Assembly: GCF_019823105.1 (NCBI RefSeq)
Contig: NZ_CP081959.1
Coordinates: forward strand, 124,001 to 188,000
Direction of reading: 5' to 3'
Length of the DNA stretch: 64,000 bases
From: Halobaculum magnesiiphilum
GTDB lineage: Archaea > Halobacteriota > Halobacteria > Halobacteriales > Haloferacaceae
Below, in pieces: positions 33,137 to 42,012 of this stretch; the stretch's first letter is position 1, and every line of letters starts with the position of its first letter. A model generated the notes under the pieces. It made no database searches. It was not told where the DNA came from and saw nothing but the letters and a program-made list of their open reading frames with translations. The position numbers and the translations under genes were made by a program.

Positions 33137-34531
33137 CTACCGCGACAACCGCTGTAGAACAGCCTGGCGCATCTCAGCATCAAATCGAAGCTCGCGGAGC
33201 CGGGATTCAGCCCCGACCGACCGGAGGATGAGGGAGGGATCGTCAAGGAGTTCGAGCCAGAGTGCATTCCCACTCGCGTAGCCGTCACCAGTTCGTTCCA
33301 TCGAGAGGAGTTTCATGGTGTCGTACTCACGCAACAGGTCAGTGACGTATCGTTGTGTGTGTGCCTCTGCATCGATATCGTTCGCGAAGAGTTTGTAGAC
33401 AGAGTGGACCTCGCCGGCTTTGAACTCGGTCACGTTGTCGTTCGTCACCTCGCTAAGCGCAGCAAGTGCCGTGAGCGCGATCTGGACCTGCGTCGGTGTG
33501 CCATCGATAAGATCCTGGATCCGAGAGACATCCGTATCATCGTTGGCGGCCCGGACGTGGTTCTCGGTTACTTGATCAGCACCGGTATCTCGAGCTATCT
33601 CGCCGGCTAGCCGCAGGAAGTCGATCGCTCGGCGGGCGTCGCCGTGGTCCTGAGCCGAGAACGCAGACGCGAGCGGGATCACGTCATCAGTGAGCACATC
33701 GTCGTGGAATGCATCACGTCGTTTCTCGAGGATATCACGAAGTTGGTTCGCGTCGTAGGACGGGAAGACCTCTTCCTCGGGGGCGAACGACGACTCGACG
33801 CGCGTATCAAGCCGATCGCCGTATTTGAGGTCATTCGAGATTCCGAAGATCGTCAATCCGGCATCGATGTTTTCCATTTCGCCTGCTCGCGAAAGTTCAT
33901 ACAACAGTTGGGAGTCATCGGCGTCCTGGTGGCGTGTGGCCGACCCCATCTCCTCTTGTGGTGAAAGTCGGTCGAGCTCGTCGAGGATAATGATAATGGC
34001 GTCGTACAGTTCGTCGACGATTCGCCACAGCCGATCATAGTAATCGCCGGTTGCGATCCCCTTCAGCGGGATCGAGATGTCGGTTGCCTGCGGATCGTTG
34101 AGCTGGTTCGCGATATCGATCACGGCTTGCGTCTCCGAGCGGCGCTGGCGGCAGTCAACAACCGCGCGGCCGACACGGACGTCGTTGTCAGCTGCCCGTC
34201 CCTGGACCTCGCGACTCACGTAGCGCGTGACGAGTGTTTTCCCGGAGCCGCTTTTCCCGAGGACAATGGTACCTTTCCCGGAGTTCCCCTGCTGGGCCGG
34301 CTTCATCCGTTGAGCGATCGCCTCGATTTGTCGGTTGCGGCCGACGATCTTCCCGGCATCGGGGATATGCTCGATCCGAAGGATCGACTCATCACGGAAT
34401 ATCGGGTCCTCCTCGTCGAGCACCGATAGCGGATCATCCCGTTCGGGCCGCTGTTGTGGCGTAGCAACGCCGTGCTCGTCGGCGTAGTCACCGAGGGTGT
34501 TGAACTCGCCCTCGGAGACGCTGTCCGTCAT
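33137..34531 (-). CDS. Orc1/Cdc6 replication initiator
   Basis: 464 residues from the ATG at 34531; a TTG at 34546 would run into an origin box. AAA+ motifs: GTIVLGKSGSGKTLVTRYVS (Walker A), AIIIILDELDRLSP (Walker B), FGISNDLKYGDRLDTRVES (sensor 1 region), HGDARRAIDFLRLAG (sensor 2). A C-terminal winged helix follows (about 370-464). It should bind the boxes in the adjacent origin and load the MCM helicase. It reads away from the origin, as is usual for haloarchaeal plasmid initiators. Confidence 0.92.
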   Translation of the reverse strand: MTDSVSEGEFNTLGDYADEHGVATPQQRPERDDPLSVLDEEDPIFRDESILRIEHIPDAGKIVGRNRQIEAIAQRMKPAQQGNSGKGTIVLGKSGSGKTLVTRYVSREVQGRAADNDVRVGRAVVDCRQRRSETQAVIDIANQLNDPQATDISIPLKGIATGDYYDRLWRIVDELYDAIIIILDELDRLSPQEEMGSATRHQDADDSQLLYELSRAGEMENIDAGLTIFGISNDLKYGDRLDTRVESSFAPEEEVFPSYDANQLRDILEKRRDAFHDDVLTDDVIPLASAFSAQDHGDARRAIDFLRLAGEIARDTGADQVTENHVRAANDDTDVSRIQDLIDGTPTQVQIALTALAALSEVTNDNVTEFKAGEVHSVYKLFANDIDAEAHTQRYVTDLLREYDTMKLLSMERTGDGYASGNALWLELLDDPSLILRSVGAESRLRELRFDAEMRQAVLQRLSR

Positions 34532-34534
34532 GAG

Positions 34535-35069
34535 ACCGGTGTTCAAATGAAATCGACTTAGCTCTTGCCCTTACCACGAAGAGTCCCGTTAAACCAGTGG
34601 ATGCTGTCGCTCAGTGGTTCGGGGATGTGACCACACCGACGTTCAAATGATACGGCCATTATACACCACTGTTCAAATGTAATCAGTCGACAAGCGTCCC
34701 GAGATGGCTCGTTGGGGTGAATTGCACGGTCCGCTGTGGCTGGTGTCTTGGGAGGACACACACACACCACTGTTCAAATGATATGGGTCGAATGGGTGGC
34801 GGGTAGTGTTTCGGTCGGGTCAGGGACGGTACTCGATGGTTTACGGAGTATCCGATAGAGCAGGACGGGTACTCACTCAGCGGTGACGACTCGCGTATAT
34901 TATATAACTAGGTGAACCAGTAAAGTAGTAGTAAGTGAATAGTCGTTTCAGATGCTCTAGCGTCTTTCCTATAGAGTGTTGTTGTTATATTAACACTACT
35001 TTATATTCTAGGCGTGATTCACCGGCTATTCGGGGTCCTCCAGATGAGATTTCATTTGAACAGTGGTGT
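34535..35069. other. Replication origin with Orc boxes and AT-rich unwinding region
   Basis: Four boxes in minus orientation lie next to orc1 (34535-34552, 34633-34652, 34663-34682, 34764-34783; core GTTCAAATGA with a GGTGT-type element) and one in plus orientation at 35050-35069. Between 34890 and 35020 the DNA is very AT-rich (TATATTATATAACTAG, TTGTTATATTAAC). Inverted boxes around an AT-rich core next to orc1/cdc6 is the standard haloarchaeal origin layout. No gene lies in this stretch. Confidence 0.8.
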
Positions 35070-35158
35070 GTCTCCCCAGTATCGACCTCACCTTGGGAGG
35101 ATCTTTCGGACAAGAATACTGGAAACGGTGGGGTGGGTGCCTCCCCACTCGGGTCGAG

Positions 35159-35485
35159 CTACTCGTCCGGGTGTACCGGTCCTTTGTACTTCGACGTCAC
35201 TGAATCCCCATCCCGCCACTGCCAGTAGTAGTAGCGGTTGTCGTTGATTTCCTTGATCGTGATCGTTGCCTTCGCCGGCACGTCGTCAGGGAGGTCATCG
35301 CGGCGCTCCTCCACGTCCGCCACGTCCACCTCCTCCTCCTCGGGACGAGCTTCCCGCTCCATGTGTTCGGCCAACGCCTCGGCGTAGCTGGCAGCGTCCC
35401 GAAGATGCTCCGGTGTGGCTTTGTTGAGGGCGTCAACGATCTCCGTCGGAAGATTCGCCGGTGGGGTCGGGAGTTTGTCGGACAT
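35159..35485 (-). CDS. Haloarchaeal small protein ending in WQWR (paralog of 7354)
   Basis: 108 residues from the ATG at 35485; an ATG at 35509 would overlap the operator. The helical N-terminal half (PTEIVDALNKATPEHLRDAA, YAEALAEHMEREARP) is followed by an acidic linker and the conserved ATITIKEINDNRYYYWQWRD and KYKGPVHP. I know such proteins as common hypothetical proteins of haloarchaeal plasmids, without function. It is divergent from the 35544 regulator, with the operator between them. Confidence 0.7.
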   Translation of the reverse strand: MSDKLPTPPANLPTEIVDALNKATPEHLRDAASYAEALAEHMEREARPEEEEVDVADVEERRDDLPDDVPAKATITIKEINDNRYYYWQWRDGDSVTSKYKGPVHPDE

Positions 35486-35498
35486 CGACTCCTCCGTG

Positions 35499-35539
35499 TT
35501 AACCAACATGGCCCGCGAATCCATAGTATTGTTGGTTAA
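35499..35539. promoter_or_regulatory. Operator-like inverted repeat TTAACCAACA-N21-TGTTGGTTAA
   Basis: Perfect 10-bp arms at 35499-35508 and 35530-35539, with 21 bp between. It lies between the divergent genes at 35485 and 35544, and its right arm ends 4 bp before the regulator ATG. The same arms occur upstream of the SRAP gene (29792-29834). The protein encoded at 35544 is the nearest candidate binder. Confidence 0.65.
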
Positions 35540-35543
35540 GACG

Positions 35544-36057
35544 ATGGAGGCAGCTCCCGCGCCGCGGACTGTAACACTACTCGAAACTTCTTCATATACA
35601 AATTTCGTACTTTGTTACACCCTGCTCCGGCCCATCGAACTCGAGGTCCTCGCCACGGTCGTCCGCGGCAACACGATCTCTGTACTCGCGACGAAGCTCG
35701 ACCACAGCGAGAGTTGCCTCTCTCGTGCCGTCGCCGACCTCGTTGAGAAGGGGCTCGTCTACACGGAACGCGACGGCCGGCGAAAACGAGTCGTTACGTC
35801 GGATGCTCGCGCCGTCGAACGCTACCAGGACCTCGTTCGCCAGCACTCCGACATCCACTTCCCCAAGCTGCTGACCGGCAAGGCACTCGAGGTGCTGTAC
35901 TACCTCGACCAGCCGCGACCTGTTTTCCGAGATCGCCGACCGGAGCGACAACTACCGTAACACGGTCAACCGCGTCCTCAAGCGGTTTCGCGACCGTGAG
36001 CTCGTGGGGACCGTCGACGGCCGCTATGAGTTCAACACCGACATCGATCACGTATGA
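35544..36057 (+). pseudogene. Winged-helix regulator with a frameshift near its 3' end
   Basis: From the ATG at 35544 the frame encodes a winged helix (TISVLATKLDHSESCLSRAV, VADLVEKGLVYTERDGRRKR) and ends early at 35960. A change of frame at about 35920-35930 restores SEIADRSDNYRNTVNRVLKR and GTVDGRYEFNTDIDHV, ending with TGA at 36055-36057. That TGA overlaps the ATG of the next gene fragment (ATGA), as expected for the intact operon. Either a one-base indel has disabled it or the assembly has an error. It sits beside the TTAACCAACA operator. Confidence 0.65.
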
Positions 36058-36141
36058 GCGAAACCGACACTGGTGCGGCCGATGCAAGGCCGTTCGCGGA
36101 ACAGCAGCGGCTGTTCAAGCTGCTGTCCCAGGATACGCGCC
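36047..36141 (+). repeat. 95-bp duplication, left copy (5' end of the 41925 gene)
   Basis: This copy matches 41918-42012 at 92 of 95 positions; the three differences are transitions. It contains the ATG at 36054 and the first 29 codons of the winged-helix gene that is complete at 41925, then breaks off at an IS6 fragment. It is a dead 5' fragment coupled to the upstream regulator. The two copies are 5,871 bp apart and bracket the glutamate dehydrogenase module. Confidence 0.8.
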
Positions 36142-36178
36142 GGACCACGGTCTCGCAACCGCGACGTGATCCGGTTCG
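36142..36178 (-). mobile_element. IS6-family transposase scrap
   Basis: The sequence here matches 8217-8253 inside the IS6 relic (CACGGTCTCG and CAACCGCGACGTGATCCGG blocks) apart from two single-base gaps and one substitution, in the same orientation. It corresponds to the VAVDET region of the transposase. It directly abuts the broken end of the 95-bp duplication, so an IS6 insertion probably caused the break. Confidence 0.6.
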
Positions 36179-36193
36179 GGGTGGGACATCTGA

Positions 36194-37501
36194 CTACGGC
36201 CACAACCCACGTGCTTCATGCGCCTCAGCGATGCGGGACAGCGCCACGATGTAGGCTGCATCACGCCACGTAACGTCGCGTTGCTCGAACTCCGATCGAA
36301 CCGCATCCCAAGCGGCCTGCATCTCCGCCTCGAGTTCATCGTTCACCCGTTCGAGTGACCACGCTCGCCGATTGATGTCCTGCAGCCACTCGAAGTAGCT
36401 CACGGTGACACCGCCTGCGTTGGCGAGAATATCGGGAATCACGGCGACATCCCGGTCGGCGAGCATCGAATCAGCCGTGGACGTTGTCGGGCCGTTAGCA
36501 CCCTCGACGACGAGATCGGCGGCGATCGCTTCCGCGTTCTCTTTGGTAATCACGTTCCCCAGGGCGGCCGGAATAAGGACGTCGACGTCGAGGGTGAGAA
36601 GCTCCTCGTTCGAAATCACGGTGTCGGCGTATGTGGTGACGGCTTCCGGCTCTTCGTCGTGGGACGGAACTGATGCCGTATCGATTCCATCTGGTTCGTA
36701 CATCGCTCCATTCACGTCGCTGATCGCGACGATGGTCGCGCCCCACTCATCGAGGAGTCGGGCCGCATTCGCCCCGACGCTCCCGTACCCCTGAATTGCC
36801 ACGGTGGTATCCTCGAGCTGGCAGTCGTAGTACTCGCAGACCAACTGCGAGATGATCGCAACGCTCCGTCCAGGAGCTTCTTCACGGCCTTCACTGCCGC
36901 CGACCACTGGCGGTTTTCCGGTGACGACGCCCGGTGTCGTTTCGCCTTCCTGCATCGAGTACGCGTCCATCAACCACGCCATCGTCTTCGGATCCGTCCC
37001 CATATCCGGGGCGGGGATATCTTGGTTGGGCCCGATAACGCCGCGAATCTCTTGTGTAAACCGACGGGTGAGCCGCTCCTTCTCTTCCGGACTCAGCTCC
37101 TTCGGGTTGACGGCGACACCACCCTTGGCTCCGCCGAACGGGAGGTCCATGACGGCACACTTCCAGGTCATCCACATGCCGAGGCCGACACACTCGTCTC
37201 TGGTCACGTCCGGGTGGTATCGCAACCCGCCCTTGTATGGCCCTCTGACGCTGTCGTGCTGCGCGCGGTAGCCTGTGAACACTTCGACCGTGCCGTCATC
37301 CCGTTCGATGGGGATCGTCACCTCGTGGACCTTTTTGGGATATTTGAGCCGTTCGACGATGTTCTGGTCGATATCGAGATAGCTGGCAGCATGGTAGAGC
37401 TGGCGGCGTGCGGTTTCGAGCGCCGATTCGGGTTCGGTCGAATCAGCTGCCTTGTCGTCTGAATCGTCGTGGGTGCTATCAGGTTTCGATGCCATGGTCA
37501 T
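36194..37501 (-). CDS. gdh: Glutamate dehydrogenase (Glu/Leu/Phe/Val dehydrogenase family)
   Basis: 435 residues. The 37501 ATG overlaps the stop of the zinc-ribbon gene; 37495 is an alternative. [27 protein letters not shown] with the catalytic Lys, [20 protein letters not shown] and the Rossmann motif [16 protein letters not shown] are intact, as is GANGPTT near the C-terminus. It interconverts glutamate and 2-oxoglutarate plus ammonia. The N-terminal 25 residues are acidic and disordered. It is the last gene of a leftward set with a Bat-type regulator and zinc ribbon, bracketed by the 95-bp duplication. Confidence 0.93.
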   Translation of the reverse strand: MTMASKPDSTHDDSDDKAADSTEPESALETARRQLYHAASYLDIDQNIVERLKYPKKVHEVTIPIERDDGTVEVFTGYRAQHDSVRGPYKGGLRYHPDVTRDECVGLGMWMTWKCAVMDLPFGGAKGGVAVNPKELSPEEKERLTRRFTQEIRGVIGPNQDIPAPDMGTDPKTMAWLMDAYSMQEGETTPGVVTGKPPVVGGSEGREEAPGRSVAIISQLVCEYYDCQLEDTTVAIQGYGSVGANAARLLDEWGATIVAISDVNGAMYEPDGIDTASVPSHDEEPEAVTTYADTVISNEELLTLDVDVLIPAALGNVITKENAEAIAADLVVEGANGPTTSTADSMLADRDVAVIPDILANAGGVTVSYFEWLQDINRRAWSLERVNDELEAEMQAAWDAVRSEFEQRDVTWRDAAYIVALSRIAEAHEARGLWP

Positions 37502-37641
37502 TCGAGTGGCATACGACGGTTTCGCATCGGGCCGCTACAGTCGGGGCACTGGCCAGGGCTATCCTCCGCGATGATGATATTGCCACACTCGAAGCACTCG
37601 TAGGGGGTTTCTTCGTCTGATCCAGAGTCGACATCTTTCAT
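37498..37641 (-). CDS. Rubrerythrin-like zinc-ribbon protein coupled to gdh
   Basis: 47 residues from the ATG at 37641. [10 protein letters not shown] then [18 protein letters not shown] form one rubrerythrin-type zinc ribbon. The TGA overlaps the gdh ATG (ATGA), so the two are co-translated. A longer frame from 37746 adds another CxxC-like segment (YYTCLECATPPG) and may be real. Its role could be metal or redox sensing for the dehydrogenase; this is inference. Confidence 0.75.
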   Translation of the reverse strand: MKDVDSGSDEETPYECFECGNIIIAEDSPGQCPDCSGPMRNRRMPLE

Positions 37642-37754
37642 TGTGAGTTCACGAGTGTCGCCAGGTGGAGTGGCGCACTCTAGACAGGTGTAATAAGTGT
37701 ATAAGGGAGTAATCGGCTGTTGATTACCAAACAACGCTTCAATCAAGGTGTTTG

Positions 37755-40637
37755 TTATTGAACTTTCACCGTGGAGGCCGCCACCGGGTGATTGTTTTCT
37801 TCGAAAAGTGCAGCAAACAGTTTCCGTTGGACCGTCCGGGCGTGTTGATAGAACGCGGGTGGGGAGATGCCGAGTGTCTCCGCTACGTCTTCGCCCGTGC
37901 TCTCACGGGGCGACTCGAAGAACCCACTGTAGTACGCCGTCTGGATCACCTCCAGTTGCCGCTCGGTTACTGAATCGAGGAACTTCGAGTAGAGATTGTG
38001 TTCAGCGGTCTGATCGAGCGTCTGCTTGGCGCGCAGCTCGACGCCAGCGAACGTCTCACGGACGAGCTGTGTGATTGTTCGGACGTCGATGCTGTCCGGG
38101 ATATCGATGACGAGCGTCGTCGTGGTCGGATCAGCGGTCGCTTCGCGGAAGACGGCACCGTGATCAGCCATCTCCAAGGCCAGGAACGGTTGTGTGAGCC
38201 GGAGCCGGAGAACGCCCCCTTCCCCATCCGCACTGATCTGCTGCACGTCGTCGACACCGACCAGCTGCGAGGCGGCGTCTACCACATCAGTTACCGCCCG
38301 GTCTTCGACGGTCACGAACACGTAGCTGCCTTCCGTGGACTGCTGGACGCCCCCCTGATACGAGAGGGTGCACTCCGCGTCCTGTGCCAGTCGTGAGAGG
38401 ACAAACTTCGGGTCGTCGATGGTAAATTCGACACGTGTCATCGACGTCGTGAGCAACGCATTCTTCCGTTCAATCGCACTGAGGGCGGACGCGATGGTTT
38501 CGCCGAGTTCCCCCAGGACAGCCATCGCTGTCTCGTCGAACGCATCCTGGGTCGGTGCGTACACTGTCAACACACCATGGGTAAGGTCGTTGTATACGAG
38601 CGGGATGCTCAACACGGACAGGTAGTCACGAGAGATGGCGTCTTTCCGCCACGCCTCATCACGGAGACCAGCAGCGACGTTCGTCACCATCGTCACATCG
38701 CCAGTGGCTGCGGTTTGTCCGGCTGGTTCTGCACCCGACTTCTGGACGGTGAACAATTGACTATCCAAGTACCCCTGTTCGGTCCCGGCCCAGGCACGAG
38801 GCTCCAGGGTGTCAGTCGTCGGGTCAATCGTCCCGATCCAAGCGAATCGGAACCGGTCGTCGGCAGTCAACAGCTCACAGACCGTGTGATCGATTTCCTC
38901 GCGCGTCTCCGCCTGGACGAGGGCTTGATCGATTTCTCGAATCGTCTCATTGATGCGATTCAGGGCGGTTAGTTGCTCGTTTTGTGCCTGGAGTGTTCGG
39001 TCTTGCTCGCGGAGTCGTGATTCCCGTGTGACGCGGTCGAGGGCTGCCTCGGCGGTTGCTGCGAGCAGGTCGGCCAATTCTCGCGTCACCTCGTCGAACG
39101 CTTCGACCTGGTTCGAGCCCGCGATAAACACACCGTGATTGCCGAGTGGGATGTAGGCCGCACTTCGGAGATCAGTTGCTGGATTTTCGAGCCGGTCTGC
39201 GTCGTGAACGTCGTCGAAGAACAGAGCCTCGTCTTCGACGAAACTGTAGCTCGGGAGCGTTTCCCCGTCGGCGTGCACGGTCGGGAGTGGCCCGTTCAGC
39301 TCGGTCATCGTCGCTGAGTGGGCTGCGGGCCGAAGGTTGTTCGCCTCACCGTCGAAGAGATAGACGGCACTCGCATCGATATCGAGCACACCAGGGGTGT
39401 CGTCGACGACGTGCTGGGCGATTTCCTGGTGGGTCTCGGCGTAGAGGAAATCGCGGGCCGTCTCGTGGAGCGTGGCGAGGGCTTCCTCGCGTTGTTTGCG
39501 TTTCGTGATATCACGACAGCTGAAGAGAAGGGTCCCGTCTTGAATTGAGACTTCGCGGACGTTGACGAGGAGCGTGTGCTTGCGCCCGGCTTTATCGGTC
39601 GCCGTCGTCTCGATGTTCTTGAGCACGCCGTCTTCTGCGAGCTCCTCCCGGTCGAAGAGGTCGTCGCCGAGAAGGTCGTCGATCGTCCCGAGGTCACGGA
39701 TCTCATCGACTGTGTAGCCGAAGATGAAGTGGACGTTGGGACAGACGTAGGTGTACTCGCCGGCTTCGTCTGTGATGAGCACGGTATCGGTCATGTTGTT
39801 GAGCGTGACCCGGTGCAGTTCTTCGGACTCTCTGAGATTCCGCTCGAGTTCGACGCGCTCGGTGATATCGACGCCTTCGACAACGATCGAGACGAGATCG
39901 CCGCGCTCGTTTTCGACGGGGCGCACGGAGAGGTCGATAACGCGCGGGTCATCGACGTCTGGCGGCTGTGGGACGACCGCGTTGCCGAACGTCCCGTCTT
40001 GTGCTTTCTCCACGAGTTGGTGGACATCCGTGTTCGTTGTATCGGCCTGTGACCACCACGGAAGCGTCCAGAACGGTTCGCCGACGAGCGTATCGATGGC
40101 TTCATCCACCATCTTTCGTGCTGTCTCATTCACACGGGCAAGCGCACCATCCGGGTCGAGCACCCACGTCGCGGTTCGCGAATCGTTGAAGATCGCGTCG
40201 AACTGTCTGGCCCGGTCCCGTTGCGTGGCCGACCGCTGTGCGGCCCGGATTGCACGCTCGGTTCGTTCGATGAGTTCGTCGGTCATCTGTGCTGGCGGCT
40301 CTGTGAGCGCGATGTAATCTGTGACGCCGGCTTTGATAGCCTCGCTAGCGATGGCCTCGCTCCCGGCAGTAGTCCCGAGGAGGACTGGGAGCACAGACGT
40401 TTCCTCACGTATCTCTCGGAGGAGTTGGAGGCCGGCCGTCTCATCGAGGGTGTATCCGCAAATGAGGCAGTCCGTGGGACGCGTTCGGATGGTGTCGATG
40501 GCCTCTGGCTTGGTTCGAACGTGTTGTACGCTGGCATCAGTCCGCCTCTCGAGCGTCGTAGCGAATTGCGAGAGCCAGTCGTCTGTCCCGACGAGCAACA
40601 CCGTCGACGAGTCCAGAACGGATGGTGAAGAGGCCAT
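37755..40637 (-). CDS. Bat-type sensor-regulator (pseudo-receiver, PAS, GAF, HTH_10)
   Basis: 960 residues from the ATG at 40637. Order: receiver-like domain (residues about 10-120) whose phosphorylated Asp is absent (CLICGYTL); two PAS domains (about 140-270 and 275-390; GEYTYVCPNVHFIFGYTVDE); two GAF-like domains (about 395-530 and 570-730); a bacterio-opsin activator type N-terminal domain (about 735-890); and a C-terminal HTH_10 (ERQLEVIQTAYYSGFFESPR, TLGISPPAFYQHARTVQRKL). Such proteins sense oxygen, light or redox state and bind DNA. It precedes the zinc ribbon and gdh on the same strand and may control them. Confidence 0.9.
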   Translation of the reverse strand: MASSPSVLDSSTVLLVGTDDWLSQFATTLERRTDASVQHVRTKPEAIDTIRTRPTDCLICGYTLDETAGLQLLREIREETSVLPVLLGTTAGSEAIASEAIKAGVTDYIALTEPPAQMTDELIERTERAIRAAQRSATQRDRARQFDAIFNDSRTATWVLDPDGALARVNETARKMVDEAIDTLVGEPFWTLPWWSQADTTNTDVHQLVEKAQDGTFGNAVVPQPPDVDDPRVIDLSVRPVENERGDLVSIVVEGVDITERVELERNLRESEELHRVTLNNMTDTVLITDEAGEYTYVCPNVHFIFGYTVDEIRDLGTIDDLLGDDLFDREELAEDGVLKNIETTATDKAGRKHTLLVNVREVSIQDGTLLFSCRDITKRKQREEALATLHETARDFLYAETHQEIAQHVVDDTPGVLDIDASAVYLFDGEANNLRPAAHSATMTELNGPLPTVHADGETLPSYSFVEDEALFFDDVHDADRLENPATDLRSAAYIPLGNHGVFIAGSNQVEAFDEVTRELADLLAATAEAALDRVTRESRLREQDRTLQAQNEQLTALNRINETIREIDQALVQAETREEIDHTVCELLTADDRFRFAWIGTIDPTTDTLEPRAWAGTEQGYLDSQLFTVQKSGAEPAGQTAATGDVTMVTNVAAGLRDEAWRKDAISRDYLSVLSIPLVYNDLTHGVLTVYAPTQDAFDETAMAVLGELGETIASALSAIERKNALLTTSMTRVEFTIDDPKFVLSRLAQDAECTLSYQGGVQQSTEGSYVFVTVEDRAVTDVVDAASQLVGVDDVQQISADGEGGVLRLRLTQPFLALEMADHGAVFREATADPTTTTLVIDIPDSIDVRTITQLVRETFAGVELRAKQTLDQTAEHNLYSKFLDSVTERQLEVIQTAYYSGFFESPRESTGEDVAETLGISPPAFYQHARTVQRKLFAALFEENNHPVAASTVKVQ

Positions 40638-40742
40638 TATTCGAACACCGAGCGACAGCAATACTTCCTCTCGGTGCTGATTCGAGTCCGCCCACAGCCC
40701 CGGTGCCGGCTCGGATCGGAATGTAAGGCCATTGCTAGTTAA

Positions 40743-40798
40743 CTATCTAACCGCCCAGAATAATAGACATTTGTTGTTTAACTCCTAGGATTAGATAG
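40743..40798. promoter_or_regulatory. Inverted repeat CTATCTAA / TTAGATAG upstream of the Bat-type gene
   Basis: Perfect 8-bp arms at 40743-40750 and 40791-40798 with TTGTTGTTTAACT between, about 105 bp before the regulator ATG and just before the IS6 scrap. TTAACTATC and TGTTGTTTAA partly resemble the TTAACCAACA operator arms. It may be a promoter element or chance. Confidence 0.3.
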
Positions 40799-40802
40799 AG
40801 TC

Positions 40803-40955
40803 GCAGTGTTGAGATAAGCTGGTTTCATCCAAAGGCGAACGATTGAGCCTATTTATACGCTGTTTGCGTCGGTGTGACTGAAACAGTTTGAGAAATGGTT
40901 GGTTCGGCGTTTTAGTTCTCGAAAGACACATTTCGATGCTGTTCCGATTACCCGA
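40803..40955 (-). mobile_element. IS6-family element scrap (terminal 150 bp)
   Basis: The sequence follows 7840-7990 of the IS6 relic closely (GATAAGCTGGTTTCATC, ACTGAAACAGTTTGAGAA, CGTTTTAGTTCTCGAAAGA blocks) in the same orientation, covering the terminal end and the last 45 or so codons of the transposase. It has indels, and no open frame survives. It lies near the right end of the module that begins with the IS6 scrap at 36142. Confidence 0.7.
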
Positions 40956-41008
40956 GAGTAAATTACCGAGCCGACTCATTCTGATGACTGTGTAGCCGAA
41001 CGAATAGT

Positions 41009-41809
41009 TCACCGTTCCCCGCTCTCTTCCCACTCTGGACGTGGTGTCGGGGACGGGAGTTCGTCAACGACAGTTCGGAGTTCGTCCTCTGTCGTCCACT
41101 TGAAGCACCGATCGTGGAGTTCGAATTTACGGAACTTGTTGAGATGGACCCAACTGTACGTTGCCGGATCTTCGCCCTCATCTGCCCGGTCGTCGATCAC
41201 ATCCCAAACCTCCTGTTCGCCGATGTCGAGTCCGCTCTCTTTGGCGCGATCAACGAGCGACTCGACTTTTGATTGGACTTCATCCGCCGGCAACTCGTCT
41301 GCGAACGCCATCTCGAGAGCGGCCTGAATGACGTGCTGTTTCGAATCAAGGTTCTCGTCAGTCACCCACGCGTAATCACGCGGGAACACGTACGACTTGT
41401 CGAAATACGGCGGGTCATCGATCTCGCCCAATTCAGGAGCTTCCCCACCACTCTCCTTCTCGAAGACGCCGACAATGTAGTCGCTGTATGTCGCGAGCAA
41501 CGAAAACATGATATCAAACGTATTGAGCCGGTCAGTCGGGAGTTCGAGGAGATCTCCCATGATGAACGGATAGGCACCGAGCTGCTTCGTGAGTTCGTTT
41601 TGGACGGCGCGAAGCCGGCGGATATAGGGGTCGCGATAGCTCCCCAGGATGAAATACGACGTCCGCTGACTCCAGAGATACGGCAATTCGCGCTGTGTAA
41701 ATCGCCAGATCTCCCGTTTCTCAGCTGGTTCAAGTTCGATGCCCCCGACGGCCTCGTGAATAACGGTCATAATCTCCCCAGCGTCCGGCGGAGGGCTTGG
41801 GTCGGTCAT
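41009..41809 (-). CDS. Haloarchaeal hypothetical protein, possible nucleotide-binding alpha/beta fold
   Basis: 266 residues from the ATG at 41809. After a helical N-terminus comes a strand SYFILGSYRDPYIRRLRAVQ, then ELTKQLGAYPFIMGDLLELP, and TYSDYIVGVFEKESGGEAPE. This strand order recalls deoxyribosyltransferase- or TIR-like proteins that report on nucleotides, but no catalytic set is certain. The C-terminus (VWDVIDDRADEGEDPATYSW) is helical and acidic. I do not assign a function. It converges on nothing close and is divergent from the gene at 41925. Confidence 0.6.
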   Translation of the reverse strand: MTDPSPPPDAGEIMTVIHEAVGGIELEPAEKREIWRFTQRELPYLWSQRTSYFILGSYRDPYIRRLRAVQNELTKQLGAYPFIMGDLLELPTDRLNTFDIMFSLLATYSDYIVGVFEKESGGEAPELGEIDDPPYFDKSYVFPRDYAWVTDENLDSKQHVIQAALEMAFADELPADEVQSKVESLVDRAKESGLDIGEQEVWDVIDDRADEGEDPATYSWVHLNKFRKFELHDRCFKWTTEDELRTVVDELPSPTPRPEWEESGER

Positions 41810-41917
41810 TTGCTGCTGATTCAAACTACACCACCTTATCGCTTCTGTACCACTTTGGTTTTTTCTAATTTCACCAACTTGGATGAACCTAACTGTTATA
41901 GCGCCATACCTCGTACC

Positions 41918-42012
41918 ATCACGTATGAGCGAAACCGACACTGGCGCGGCCGATGCAGGGCCGTTCGCGGAACAGCAGCGGCTGTTCAAGCTGCTGTCCC
42001 AGGACACGCGCC
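41918..42012 (+). repeat. 95-bp duplication, right copy
   Basis: Right copy of the 36047-36141 repeat, 92 of 95 positions identical. Here the sequence continues into the full gene at 41925. Upstream of the repeat the two sites share no similarity. Confidence 0.8.
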
